Source: Streptomyces sp. SAT1 (GTDB lineage: Bacteria > Actinomycetota > Actinomycetes > Streptomycetales > Streptomycetaceae). Taken from it: a DNA stretch of 64,000 nt. The stretch's first letter is position 1. The number at the start of each line of letters is the position of its first letter. This document shows, piece by piece, positions 34,886-43,063 of this stretch. Location of the stretch: contig NZ_CP015849.1 in the NCBI RefSeq assembly GCF_001654495.1, positions 4,997,501-5,061,500 on the forward strand, given 5' to 3'. Both the position numbers and the translations under genes were made by a program. The notes below the pieces were generated by a model. The model saw only the letters and a program-made list of their open reading frames with translations, was not told the origin of the DNA and made no database searches.

Positions 34886-35560
34886 ATGGAGTCCCAGGTG
34901 CGTGGCGGGACCAGATGGAAGCGGTTCGCTGTGGTGATGGTGCCCAGCGTCGCCGCGACGGCGGCGATAGGCGTGGCCCTGGCCCAGGGCGCGCTGGCCG
35001 CTTCGTTCAGCGTGTCGGGGCAGGAGTTCAAGGTCTCGGCCAAGGAACTGCACGGCAATGGCTTCGCGCAGTACGGGGCGATCGACTCCGGCTACACCCT
35101 CACGGGTGGTAAGGCCACTCGCCCGGTTGCGGTCTCGTCGTTCAAGGACGCGACGATCAAGAAGCTGTGCCAGTCGGTCACCACCCCGATCGGCCTTCCG
35201 GGGATCGGCTCCGTCACTCTGCGGCTGGAGGCGGGTAACAGCTCCGACAAGCAGAAGCAGGTCTCGGCCGACAACTTGTACATCGACGTCGCGGACCTCA
35301 ACGCCAAGGGCGGTGCCGTTTTCCACGGCATCGACATCGGCGTCGCGGCTGGCGAAACGGGCGCCGACAAGGGCGGCAAGGGCCCGGGTATGAAGGGCGG
35401 AAGCGAGCAGGCCAACCCCTACGGCTTCGCCCAGCAGGCTACTTCGGCGGACCTGTACGACGTGCAGCAGACGGCGTGGGCGACCACTGCCGGCACCTTC
35501 ACGCTGCCCGGTCTGCACATGTCACTGTCAACGGACCCGAAGAAGGCCGAGTGCTACTAG
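34886..35560 (+). CDS. Secreted DUF6230 family protein
   Basis: 224 residues. Signal-like N-terminus: WKRFAVVMVPSVAATAAIGVALAQGALA then AS, a credible Ala-X-Ala cleavage site. The mature part is mostly beta and has FSVSGQEFKVSAKELHGNGFAQY, VSADNLYIDVADLNAKGGAVFHGIDIGV, a Gly/Lys-rich loop, and the ending VQQTAWATTAGTFTLPGLHMSLST. Annotated as cholesterol esterase in some genomes; no esterase triad or GxSxG is seen, so I reject that. RBS AAGGAGG is 4 bases before ATG 34886. Probably at the cell surface; role unknown. Confidence 0.85.
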   Translation: MESQVRGGTRWKRFAVVMVPSVAATAAIGVALAQGALAASFSVSGQEFKVSAKELHGNGFAQYGAIDSGYTLTGGKATRPVAVSSFKDATIKKLCQSVTTPIGLPGIGSVTLRLEAGNSSDKQKQVSADNLYIDVADLNAKGGAVFHGIDIGVAAGETGADKGGKGPGMKGGSEQANPYGFAQQATSADLYDVQQTAWATTAGTFTLPGLHMSLSTDPKKAECY

Positions 35561-35571
35561 GCACCCGGTGA

Positions 35572-35605
35572 CGGGCGGGGGGAGGCCCTGGGCGCCCCCC
35601 GCCCG
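35572..35605 (+). terminator. Hairpin between DUF6230 and DUF6114 genes
   Basis: CGGGCGGGGGG (35572-35582) and its exact complement (35595-35605) with a 12-base loop, 12 bases after the DUF6230 stop. It lies inside the presumed operon, so it may lower expression of the downstream genes (attenuation). Confidence 0.55.
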
Positions 35606-35690
35606 GCCGCTCGTCGGCCGAGATCTCGCACCCCCCACTTCTCCACCGCACCACCACCCACAGCAACGCTGCACCAGGGAGCTGTTTTCC

Positions 35691-36218
35691 ATGAGCGCCG
35701 AGACTTCCGCCGTGCCCGGCCAGTTCACTCGCCGGAGGCTGCAGTTCCGCGCCTGGCGGGGCACCCGGCCGTTCTGGGCGGGGCTGTTCGTCCTGCTCGG
35801 CGGCTTGCCGATCATGTACTTCCCGTACGCCCATCTCCAGGTCGGCCATCTGACGCTGGCGATGTCGACCACCGCGGGCGCGGGCTCCCTGATCATCGGT
35901 GTGCTGCTCGTGGTCCTGGGCATCAGCCTCTGGTTCCAGAAGCACATCCGGGTCTTCGCGGGTGTCGCCTCGATCCTGCTCGGGCTGGTGTCCATCCCGG
36001 TGTCCAACTTCGGCGGCTTCCTCATGGGCTTCCTGCTCGCCCTCATCGGCGGCGCGATGGCCGTGTCCTGGGCGCCGGGTGTGCCGCCCGCGCGGCAGGA
36101 CGACGAAAGCACCGGGAAGCCCGGAGAGCCCGGCCCGGCGGACGCGGTGGACGAGTCGAACGACCTGTCAGGAACGAGCCCGGCCAACGGGGCGAACGGG
36201 AGGCACAGTGCCGGCTGA
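35691..36218 (+). CDS. DUF6114 membrane protein
   Basis: 175 residues with four membrane segments: FWAGLFVLLGGLPIMYFPYA, LTLAMSTTAGAGSLIIGVLLVVLGISLWF, VFAGVASILLGLVSIPVS and FGGFLMGFLLALIGGAMAVSWA. An N-terminal FRAWRGTRPF motif precedes TM1 and a hydrophilic acidic C-terminus ends it. DUF6114 is often next to DUF6230, and the spacing here (130 bases, hairpin in between) suggests one transcript. It could anchor or translocate the two secreted neighbours. Start ATG 35691. Confidence 0.85.
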   Translation: MSAETSAVPGQFTRRRLQFRAWRGTRPFWAGLFVLLGGLPIMYFPYAHLQVGHLTLAMSTTAGAGSLIIGVLLVVLGISLWFQKHIRVFAGVASILLGLVSIPVSNFGGFLMGFLLALIGGAMAVSWAPGVPPARQDDESTGKPGEPGPADAVDESNDLSGTSPANGANGRHSAG

Positions 36219-37686
36219 CGAGGTGAACCACGGGGCTGATGTGGAAGAGTCCCGTGCGAGAACCGGGCCGCGCCACGCGGCACCCAAGAAGCCGCTGTTC
36301 ACCAGGTTCCACATGCCGGCCGGCAAGGCGATAGCCACCGTGGCGATGCCCACGGCGGTCCTCGTGGGGATGGGCTTCACGTCCTCGCTCGCCCTGGCCG
36401 ACAACAACAACCATCCCAAGTCGGGTACGACCGCTTCCTCGTCCGAGACGACGCCGATGTCGCCCGAGGAGTACAAGAAGTGCGTGGAGGCGCTGGAGAA
36501 GTCCAAGGACGGCTCCTCGCCCGAGCCTTCGGACTCCGCGAGTGCCACCGACTCCGCGAAGGACAAGGACGCCAAGGACGCCAAGGACGCCAAGGGCGAC
36601 AAGAGTACGGATGAGGGGGACGGCAAGGACGGCGCCGCACAGGGCCGTACGCCCGCCCCGTCCACCACCTCCTCCACCGGCCCGGCCGGAACCGAGGACA
36701 CCGAGAAGCAGCCCGCCACGGGCACGCACTCTTCGCCGGATTCAGGTTCCGACGACAAGGGCGCGCCCCAGGCACCGGCCACCACCTCGTCGTCCCCCTC
36801 GGCACCGGCCAAGAACGGCGGTCTGCTCGGCACCATCGGTGACGTGCTCGGCGACATCCTGACCGGCGGCAAGAAGCAGTCCCCGGCCGCCTCTCCGTCC
36901 CCGACCGCCACCTCCTCGGCGGACGCCGCGAAGAAGGACCTGGACGGGAAGGGCCTCGGCAAGGCCGCGTCGGACACGGTCGAGGACACCACCAAGAAGG
37001 TCACCGACACGGTCGGCGACACCGTGAAGGGTGTCACCGACGCGGCCTCCGGGGCGGCCGGGGACGCGGGCGACGCCGTCAAGGACGCCGAGGGCAAGGC
37101 GCAGGACGCCAAGGACAAGGCGGACGAAGCGAAGGACAAGGCCGAGGAGGCCACCTCCTCGCCGAGCCCGTCCACGAGCGCGGGCGCGAGCGAGAGCCCC
37201 GCCCCGGCGGACTGCCCCGCCGCGGCCACCGACGACCAGGGTGGCGTCGACAACAAGACGCCCCTGGCGGACGACCCGTGGTACCTGGACGCCAGTTCCC
37301 TGCTGCTGAAGGGCGCCAGCTACAAGGGCGTCGTCGAGGTCCGGACGGCCAACGGCACCGTCAAGAAGGTGCTGAAGTACGTCATTTCGAGCGGCACCGA
37401 CATCGGTGACCTGCACCAGACGGTGAAGGACAAGGACGCCGGCAAGACGTACCACGTACAGGCGGCCAAGGGTTCGACGTCCACGATCCGCGACGGTGAC
37501 ACGGTGATGTACACCGAGAGCCTCTCCGGCAACCTGCTCGGACTGATCCCGGTGACGTTCAGCCCGGACAACCCGCCGCCGCTGGACATCCCGCTGATCT
37601 ACTTCACCAAGGTGCACGTCGTCCAGGCCGCCCAGTTCGGCGGCACCCTCACCATCCCCGGCATGCACCTGTACACCACCGACTGA
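36208..37686 (+). CDS. Secreted protein with LEA-like helical segment and DUF6230-like C-terminus
   Basis: 492 residues. GTG 36208 has GGGAGG upstream and overlaps the DUF6114 end by 11 bases. Signal-like segment AIATVAMPTAVLVGMGFTSSLALA (41-64) then DNNNH. A low-complexity Asp/Lys/Ser/Ala linker follows. About residues 246-316 have repeats such as KKVTDTVGDTVKGVTD and AKDKADEAKDKAEEA, like group-3 LEA 11-mer amphipathic helices. The C-terminal domain (about 355-492) has GTLTIPGMHLYTTD, which parallels GTFTLPGLHMSLST in the DUF6230 protein. Two cysteines (KKCVEA and ADCPAA). An envelope or desiccation role is inference. Confidence 0.8.
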   Translation: MPADEVNHGADVEESRARTGPRHAAPKKPLFTRFHMPAGKAIATVAMPTAVLVGMGFTSSLALADNNNHPKSGTTASSSETTPMSPEEYKKCVEALEKSKDGSSPEPSDSASATDSAKDKDAKDAKDAKGDKSTDEGDGKDGAAQGRTPAPSTTSSTGPAGTEDTEKQPATGTHSSPDSGSDDKGAPQAPATTSSSPSAPAKNGGLLGTIGDVLGDILTGGKKQSPAASPSPTATSSADAAKKDLDGKGLGKAASDTVEDTTKKVTDTVGDTVKGVTDAASGAAGDAGDAVKDAEGKAQDAKDKADEAKDKAEEATSSPSPSTSAGASESPAPADCPAAATDDQGGVDNKTPLADDPWYLDASSLLLKGASYKGVVEVRTANGTVKKVLKYVISSGTDIGDLHQTVKDKDAGKTYHVQAAKGSTSTIRDGDTVMYTESLSGNLLGLIPVTFSPDNPPPLDIPLIYFTKVHVVQAAQFGGTLTIPGMHLYTTD

Positions 37687-37702
37687 ACCGGGAGCCGCAC
37701 AG

Positions 37703-37742
37703 CCGAGGGCGCCCCCGCCGGTCCCGGCGGGGGCGCCCTCGG
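37703..37742. terminator. 18-bp perfect hairpin between convergent operons
   Basis: CCGAGGGCGCCCCCGCCG (37703-37720), loop GTCC and its complete complement (37725-37742). It lies between the envelope locus and pyk, both ending here, so it should terminate both directions. It is the longest perfect stem I found. Confidence 0.85.
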
Positions 37743-37770
37743 TGCGTACGACGGTCCGTGCGGGCGGACG

Positions 37771-39201
37771 TCAGTCGCGCCCGCCGCCGCCCAGGTGGTG
37801 GACGCGCACCATGTTGGTGGTGCCGGGGACGCCGGGCGGGGAGCCCGCGGTGATGATCACGACGTCACCCGCGTTGAACCGCTTGAGCTTGATCAGCTCC
37901 TGGTCGACCAGGTCGACCATCTCGTCGGTGCTGTTGACGAACGGCACCACGTGCGACTCCACGCCCCAGCTGAGCGCCAGCTGGTTGCGGGTGGACTCGT
38001 CGGTGGTGAAGGCCAGGATCGGCTGCGTGGCGCGGTAGCGGGACAGCCGGCGGGCCGTGTCGCCGGACTGGGTGAAGGCCACCAGGCCCTTGCCGCCGAG
38101 GAAGTCGGCGATCTCGGCGGCGGCACGGGCCACCGAACCGCCCTGCGTGCGCGGCTTCTTGCCCGGCACCAGCGGCTGGAGGCCCTTGGACAGCAGCTCC
38201 TCCTCGGCCGCCGCGACGATCTTCGACATCGTCTTGACGGTCTCGATCGGGTACGCGCCCACGCTCGACTCGGCGGACAGCATCACCGCGTCGGCGCCGT
38301 CCAGGATCGCGTTGGCCACGTCGGATGCCTCGGCGCGGGTCGGCCGGGAGTTGGTGATCATCGACTCCATCATCTGGGTCGCCACGATCACCGGCTTGGC
38401 GTTGCGCCGGCACAGCTCGATCAGGCGCTTCTGCACCATGGGGACCTTTTCGAGCGGGTACTCGACGGCGAGGTCGCCGCGGGCGACCATCACACCGTCG
38501 AACGCCATCACGACGTCCTCCATGTTCTCCACCGCCTGCGGCTTCTCCACCTTGGCGATGACGGGGACGCGGTGGCCCTCCTCGTCCATGACGCGGTGGA
38601 CGTCGGCGACGTCCTTGGCGTCCCGGACGAAGGACAGCGCCACCATGTCGCAGCCCATGCGCAGCGCGAACCGCAGGTCCTCGATGTCCTTCTCGGACAG
38701 CGCCGGCACGTTCACGGCCGCGCCGGGCAGGTTGATGCCCTTGTGGTCGGAGATGACACCACCCTCGATGACGATCGTCCTCACCCGCGGACCCTCGACG
38801 TCCAGGACCTTCAGCTCGACGTTGCCGTCGTTGATCAGGACCTGGTCGCCGCGCGAGACGTCACCCGGCAGCCCCTTGTACGTCGTGCCGCAGATCTGCT
38901 TGTCGCCCGCGACGTCCTCGGTCGTGATGGTGAACTCGTCACCGCGCTCCAGCTCGACCGGGCCCTCGGCGAAGGTCTCCAGCCGGATCTTCGGGCCCTG
39001 GAGGTCGGCGAGGACCGCGATGGCCCGGCCGGTCTCCTTGGCCGCGGCACGGACCCGGTCGTACCGGCCCTGGTGCTCGGCGTGGGTGCCGTGGCTGAAG
39101 TTGAAGCGGGCCACGTTCATGCCGGCTTCGATCAGCGAGACGAGCTGCTCGTGGGAGTCGACCGCGGGGCCGAGGGTACAGACGATTTTCGAACGGCGCA
39201 T
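37771..39201 (-). CDS. pyk: Pyruvate kinase
   Basis: Converts phosphoenolpyruvate and ADP to pyruvate and ATP. 476 residues, normal. RRSKIVCTLGPAVDS at the start, FNFSHGTH, active-site MVARGDLAVEYPLEKVPMVQKRLI and the family signature KPVIVATQMMESMI. The allosteric C-terminal domain is complete (ITAGSPPGVPGTTNMVRV). Minus strand, third after pta and ackA, with an unusual 219-base gap that holds tandem repeats and a palindrome, suggesting separate control. Confidence 0.97.
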   Translation of the reverse strand: MRRSKIVCTLGPAVDSHEQLVSLIEAGMNVARFNFSHGTHAEHQGRYDRVRAAAKETGRAIAVLADLQGPKIRLETFAEGPVELERGDEFTITTEDVAGDKQICGTTYKGLPGDVSRGDQVLINDGNVELKVLDVEGPRVRTIVIEGGVISDHKGINLPGAAVNVPALSEKDIEDLRFALRMGCDMVALSFVRDAKDVADVHRVMDEEGHRVPVIAKVEKPQAVENMEDVVMAFDGVMVARGDLAVEYPLEKVPMVQKRLIELCRRNAKPVIVATQMMESMITNSRPTRAEASDVANAILDGADAVMLSAESSVGAYPIETVKTMSKIVAAAEEELLSKGLQPLVPGKKPRTQGGSVARAAAEIADFLGGKGLVAFTQSGDTARRLSRYRATQPILAFTTDESTRNQLALSWGVESHVVPFVNSTDEMVDLVDQELIKLKRFNAGDVVIITAGSPPGVPGTTNMVRVHHLGGGGRD

Positions 39202-39229
39202 GGGGCGATCCTAACGGTTTGTTTCGCTG

Positions 39230-39241
39230 CGGAATATTCCG
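39230..39241. promoter_or_regulatory. 12-bp AT-centred palindrome upstream of pyk
   Basis: CGGAATATTCCG is an exact palindrome; the half CGGAATAT recurs at 39247-39254, 17 bases on. It lies 29-40 bases upstream of the pyk start. Candidate operator or part of the promoter, since AT-rich words are rare here. Confidence 0.5.
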
Positions 39242-39281
39242 TGTGGCGGAATATACAAGTGGGCGGGTCCGCGCTCAGTCG

Positions 39282-39393
39282 AGTGCCGGTGGAAGTGCCG
39301 GTGGAAGTGCCCGTCGAATTCGCGTGTCCTTCGCGTGTCCTTCGCTTGCCCTTCGTTTGTCCCTTGCTTCGTCCTCGCTTGTCCTTGATTGTC
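39282..39393. repeat. Two adjacent minisatellites in the ackA-pyk gap
   Basis: Three 12-bp units AGTGCCGGTGGA (39282-39293, 39294-39305, diverged 39306-39317) are followed by an 11-bp array, TTCGCGTGTCC (39319-39329 and 39330-39340), then diverging copies to 39393. Lies between the ackA stop (39421) and pyk start (39201). Confidence 0.75.
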
Positions 39394-39420
39394 TTCCGTC
39401 GTTCGGTCCTTGCCCGTGCT

Positions 39421-40629
39421 CTACTCGTGCTTTCCGACGAGTGCGTACGTCTGCGCGGCGATCTCCATTTCCTCGTCCGTCGGCACCACGGCCACCGCGA
39501 CCCGCGCACCGTCCGGGGAGATCAGCCGCGCCTCGCCGCCGCGCACGGCGTTCCGCGCGCCGTCCACCTCCAGGCCCAGCCCCTCCAGGCCCGCCACCGC
39601 CGCCGCGCGCACGAAGCCGGCGTTCTCCCCGACCCCGGCGGTGAAGGCGACGGCGTCCACCGAGCCGAGTACCGCGTAATAGGCGCCGATGTACTTCTTC
39701 AGCCGGTGGATGTAGATCTCGAACGCGAGCCGCGCCTGCTCGTCGCCCTCGTCCATCCGGCGCCGTATCTCCCGCATGTCGTTGTCACCGCACAGGCCGA
39801 ACAGACCGCTCCTCTTGTTGAGGAGAGTGTCGATCTCGTCCATGGACATTCCGCCGACGCGCTGCAAATGGAAGATGACCGCCGGGTCCAGGTCGCCCGA
39901 ACGGGTTCCCATCACCAGGCCCTCCAGCGGGGTGAGCCCCATGGAGGTGTCCACGCACCGCCCGGCCCGCACCGCCGAGGCGGACGCCCCGTTGCCCAGG
40001 TGCAGCACGATCACGTTGACGTCCTCGGGGGAGCGGCCCAGCAGCTCGGCCGTCCGGCGCGAGACATAGGCGTGCGAGGTGCCGTGGAAGCCGTAGCGCC
40101 GCACCCGGTAGCGGTCGGCGAGCTTGGTCTCGATGGCGTAGAGGGCGGCGGACTCCGGCATCGTGGTGTGGAAGGCCGTGTCGAAGACGGCGACCTGCGG
40201 CAGGTCGGGGCGCAGGGCCCGCGCGGTGCGGATGCCGGTGAGGTTGGCGGGGTTGTGCAGCGGCGCCACCGGGATCAGCCGCTCGATCTCGGTGAGCACC
40301 GCGTCGTCGATGACGGTCGGCTCGGTGAAGAACATGCCGCCGTGCACCACGCGGTGCCCGATCGCGGCCAGTTCGGGGGAGTCCAGGCCGAGGCCGTCGC
40401 GGGCCAGTTCCCCGGCGACGGCCTTGAGGGCGGCGTCGTGGTCGGCGATCGGGCCGTTCTGCTCGCGGGTCTCGCCGGTGGCCGGGCAGGTGTGCTTGAG
40501 CCGGGAGGTCTGCTCGCCGATGCGCTCGACCAGACCCGTGGCGAGCCGGCTCGCGTCGCGCATGTCGAGCAGCTGGTACTTCAGGGACGAGGAGCCGGAG
40601 TTGAGGACGAGGACACGGGTCGCGTTCAC
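39421..40629 (-). CDS. ackA: Acetate kinase
   Basis: Interconverts acetyl phosphate and acetate with ADP/ATP. 402 residues. LVLNSGSSSLKYQLL at the start is the phosphate-binding signature; VVHGGMFFTEP and FDTAFHTTMPE are conserved, and the catalytic arginine/histidine region is in RRYGFHGTSHAYVSRR. Start GTG 40629. It is 25 bases after pta on the same strand, the usual pta-ackA operon. Confidence 0.97.
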   Translation of the reverse strand: MNATRVLVLNSGSSSLKYQLLDMRDASRLATGLVERIGEQTSRLKHTCPATGETREQNGPIADHDAALKAVAGELARDGLGLDSPELAAIGHRVVHGGMFFTEPTVIDDAVLTEIERLIPVAPLHNPANLTGIRTARALRPDLPQVAVFDTAFHTTMPESAALYAIETKLADRYRVRRYGFHGTSHAYVSRRTAELLGRSPEDVNVIVLHLGNGASASAVRAGRCVDTSMGLTPLEGLVMGTRSGDLDPAVIFHLQRVGGMSMDEIDTLLNKRSGLFGLCGDNDMREIRRRMDEGDEQARLAFEIYIHRLKKYIGAYYAVLGSVDAVAFTAGVGENAGFVRAAAVAGLEGLGLEVDGARNAVRGGEARLISPDGARVAVAVVPTDEEMEIAAQTYALVGKHE

Positions 40630-40654
40630 GGGGTCAGGGGTTCTCTCTCGGACG

Positions 40655-42781
40655 TCAGCGGGCGGGTGCGGCGGGTGCGGCGGGTGCGGCGGGCGTCCGG
40701 GCCTGGTCCTGGGCCTGGTCCTGGGCCTGGATCGCGGTGATGGCGACGGTGTTGACGATGTCCTGGACGAGGGCGCCGCGGGACAGGTCGTTGACCGGCT
40801 TGCGCAGTCCCTGCAGGACCGGGCCGACCGCGATGGCGCCGGCCGAGCGCTGCACGGCCTTGTAGGTGTTGTTGCCGGTGTTCAGGTCCGGGAAGACCAG
40901 CACGCTGGCCTGCCCGGCGACCTCCGAGCCGGGCAGCTTGGTCGCGGCCACCGAGGGCTCCACGGCCGCGTCGTACTGGATGGGCCCCTCGATCATCAGG
41001 TCAGGGCGGCGCAGCCGGACCAGGTCGGTCGCCTCGCGCACCTTGTCGACGTCGGCGCCGCTGCCGGAGGTGCCGGTGGAGTACGACAGCATGGCGATCC
41101 GCGGCTCCACGCCGAACTGGGCGGCGGTGGCCGCCGACTGCACGGCGATGTCGGCGAGCTGCTCGGCGTCCGGGTCGGGGTTGACCGCGCAGTCGCCGTA
41201 GACGAGCACCTTGTCGGCCAGGCACATGAAGAACACCGAGGAGACGATCGACGCCTCGGGCTTTGTCTTGATGATCTCGAAAGCGGGCCGGATGGTCGCG
41301 GCCGTGGAGTGCACGGAGCCGGAGACCATGCCGTCGGCCAGGCCCTGCTGGACCATCAGCGTGCCGAAGTAGTTCACGTCGGAGACCACGTCGTACGCCA
41401 GCTCGACCGTGACGCCCTTGTGGGCGCGCAGCCGGGCGTACTGCTCGGCGAAGGCGTCGCGCAGCTCGGAGACGGCCGGGTCGATGAGCTGGGTGGAGCC
41501 GAGGTCGATGCCGAGGTCGGCGGCCTTCTTGCGGATCGTCTCCACCGGGCCGAGCAGGGTCAGCTCGCACACCCCGCGGCGCAGCAGCACCTCCGCGGCG
41601 TGCAGCACGCGTTCCTCGGTGCCCTCGGGCAGCACGACCCGGCGCAGGTCGGAGCGGGCCTGTTCGAGGAGCTTGTGCTCGAACATCATCGGGGTGAGCC
41701 GGTCGCTGCTGGGCGCGGAGACCCGCTTGCTGAGGTCGGCGGTGTCCACGTACCGCTCGAACAGGCCGAGGGCGGTCTCCGCCTTGCGCGGGGTGGCCGC
41801 GTTCAGCTTGCCCTCCAGGGAGAACAGGCGTTCGGCGGTGGGGAAGCTGTTGCCGGAGACCGAGACGACCGGGGTGCCGGGCGCGAGCCGGGCGGCCAGG
41901 GTGAGGATCTCCTCGCCGGGCTCCTCGTTCAGCGTGAGCAGCACACCGGCGATGGGCGGGGTGCCGGCGCTGTGCGCGGCGAGCGAGCCGACGACCAGGT
42001 CGGCGCGGTCCCCGGGGGTGACGACCAGGCAGCCGGGGGTGAGCGCCTTGAGCAGGTTGGGCAGCATGGCGCCGCCGAAGACGAAGTCGAGCGCGTCGCG
42101 GGCGAGCCCCGACTCGTCGCCGAGCAGGATCCTGCCGTCCAGGACGTGGGTGATCTGCGCGACGGTCGGCGCGGACAGGGCCGGTTCGTCGGGCACCACG
42201 AAGCAAGGCACGGGCAGGCGGCCGGCCAGCCGCCCGGCTATCTCGTCGCGGTCCTCGCGGGCCACCCGGTTGGTGACCATGGCCAGCACGTCGCAGCCCA
42301 GGCCGTCGTAGGCGCGGTAGGCGTTGCGGGTCTCGGCGAGCACGGACTCGGCGCTCTGCTTGCGGCCGCCGACGACGGGCAGCACCGAGGCGCCGAACTC
42401 GTTGGCGAACCGGGCGTTGAGGGACAGCTCGTCCGGGAGCTGGGTGTCGGCGAAGTCGGTGCCGAGGACGAGGACGACGTCGTAGTCGCGGGCCACCCGG
42501 TGGAAGCGGTCGACGAGCGTGGAGACCAGCTCGTCGGTGCCCTGCTCGGCCTGGAGGGCGGACGCCTCCTGGTAGCCCATGCCGTAGACCGTCGCCGGGT
42601 CCTGGGTCAGCCGGTAGCGGGAGCGCAGCAGTTCGAAGAGCCGGTCCGGACCGTCGTGGACGAGCGGGCGGAAGACGCCCACCCGGTCGACCTGCCGGGT
42701 CAGCAGCTCCATGACACCCAGCTCGACGACCTGGCGGCCGTCGCCGCGGTCGATGCCGGTCACGTACACGCTGCGGGTCAC
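40655..42781 (-). CDS. pta: Phosphate acetyltransferase
   Basis: Makes acetyl phosphate from acetyl-CoA. 708 residues: a long form with an N-terminal BioD-like P-loop-type domain (1-~220), a DRTGG domain and the C-terminal PTA_PTB catalytic domain (from about residue 370, with VVLPEGTEERVLHAAEVLL and GMVSGSVHSTAATIRPAF). Start GTG 42781 (TRSVYVTGID) has CGGAG at 8 bases; a longer frame to 42937 is unlikely. The last 25 residues are an unusual tail of Gln-Ala-Gln-Asp then Ala-Ala-Pro repeats. Confidence 0.96.
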   Translation of the reverse strand: MTRSVYVTGIDRGDGRQVVELGVMELLTRQVDRVGVFRPLVHDGPDRLFELLRSRYRLTQDPATVYGMGYQEASALQAEQGTDELVSTLVDRFHRVARDYDVVLVLGTDFADTQLPDELSLNARFANEFGASVLPVVGGRKQSAESVLAETRNAYRAYDGLGCDVLAMVTNRVAREDRDEIAGRLAGRLPVPCFVVPDEPALSAPTVAQITHVLDGRILLGDESGLARDALDFVFGGAMLPNLLKALTPGCLVVTPGDRADLVVGSLAAHSAGTPPIAGVLLTLNEEPGEEILTLAARLAPGTPVVSVSGNSFPTAERLFSLEGKLNAATPRKAETALGLFERYVDTADLSKRVSAPSSDRLTPMMFEHKLLEQARSDLRRVVLPEGTEERVLHAAEVLLRRGVCELTLLGPVETIRKKAADLGIDLGSTQLIDPAVSELRDAFAEQYARLRAHKGVTVELAYDVVSDVNYFGTLMVQQGLADGMVSGSVHSTAATIRPAFEIIKTKPEASIVSSVFFMCLADKVLVYGDCAVNPDPDAEQLADIAVQSAATAAQFGVEPRIAMLSYSTGTSGSGADVDKVREATDLVRLRRPDLMIEGPIQYDAAVEPSVAATKLPGSEVAGQASVLVFPDLNTGNNTYKAVQRSAGAIAVGPVLQGLRKPVNDLSRGALVQDIVNTVAITAIQAQDQAQDQARTPAAPAAPAAPAR
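40658..40735. repeat. Repetitive coding end of pta
   Basis: GCGGGTGCG units recur three times (near 40662-40690), then GGTCCTGGGCCT-like units recur (40701-40728). They encode the variable Pta tail, so its length probably differs among strains. Confidence 0.6.
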
Positions 42782-42930
42782 GCGGGCACTCCGTTTCTTT
42801 GGGTTCCTGAGCTTGCTGAGCTTCGTGGGCTTGCTGGGCTTCCCGGGCTCCCTGAGTCCGCCTGGACCTCCGCGGGGGCGTCCGGGCCGCTCGGGGACAA
42901 AAATCGCCCACCGAGGTGAGCGGAACCCTC

Positions 42931-42959
42931 TTGACAATACCCCTGCCGGTAGATAAGGC
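42931..42959 (+). promoter_or_regulatory. Candidate pfkA promoter
   Basis: TTGACA (42931-42936) with TAAGGC (42954-42959) at a 17-base spacing. The -35 is canonical; the -10 is poor. It lies about 105 bases before the pfkA start in the 282-bp pta/pfkA intergenic region, which also holds a degenerate repeat of CTTGCTGGGCTTC words near 42820-42850. Confidence 0.35.
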
Positions 42960-43063
42960 GCCCGTCAAGTGGACAGGCCCCCGGCCAAGACGAAGCCGCC
43001 CGCGGAACATGAAACAATCGGACCGGATCACCGGTGTCAACAGTGGGCAGGAGACACAGCACG

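Noticed and set aside
34886..35560. Cholesterol esterase
   Set aside because: No GxSxG or Ser-His-Asp arrangement; a historic label in some genomes for DUF6230 proteins.
41001..43040. Long minus-strand frame overlapping pta
   Set aside because: Shadow in another frame of pta, which has all family motifs.
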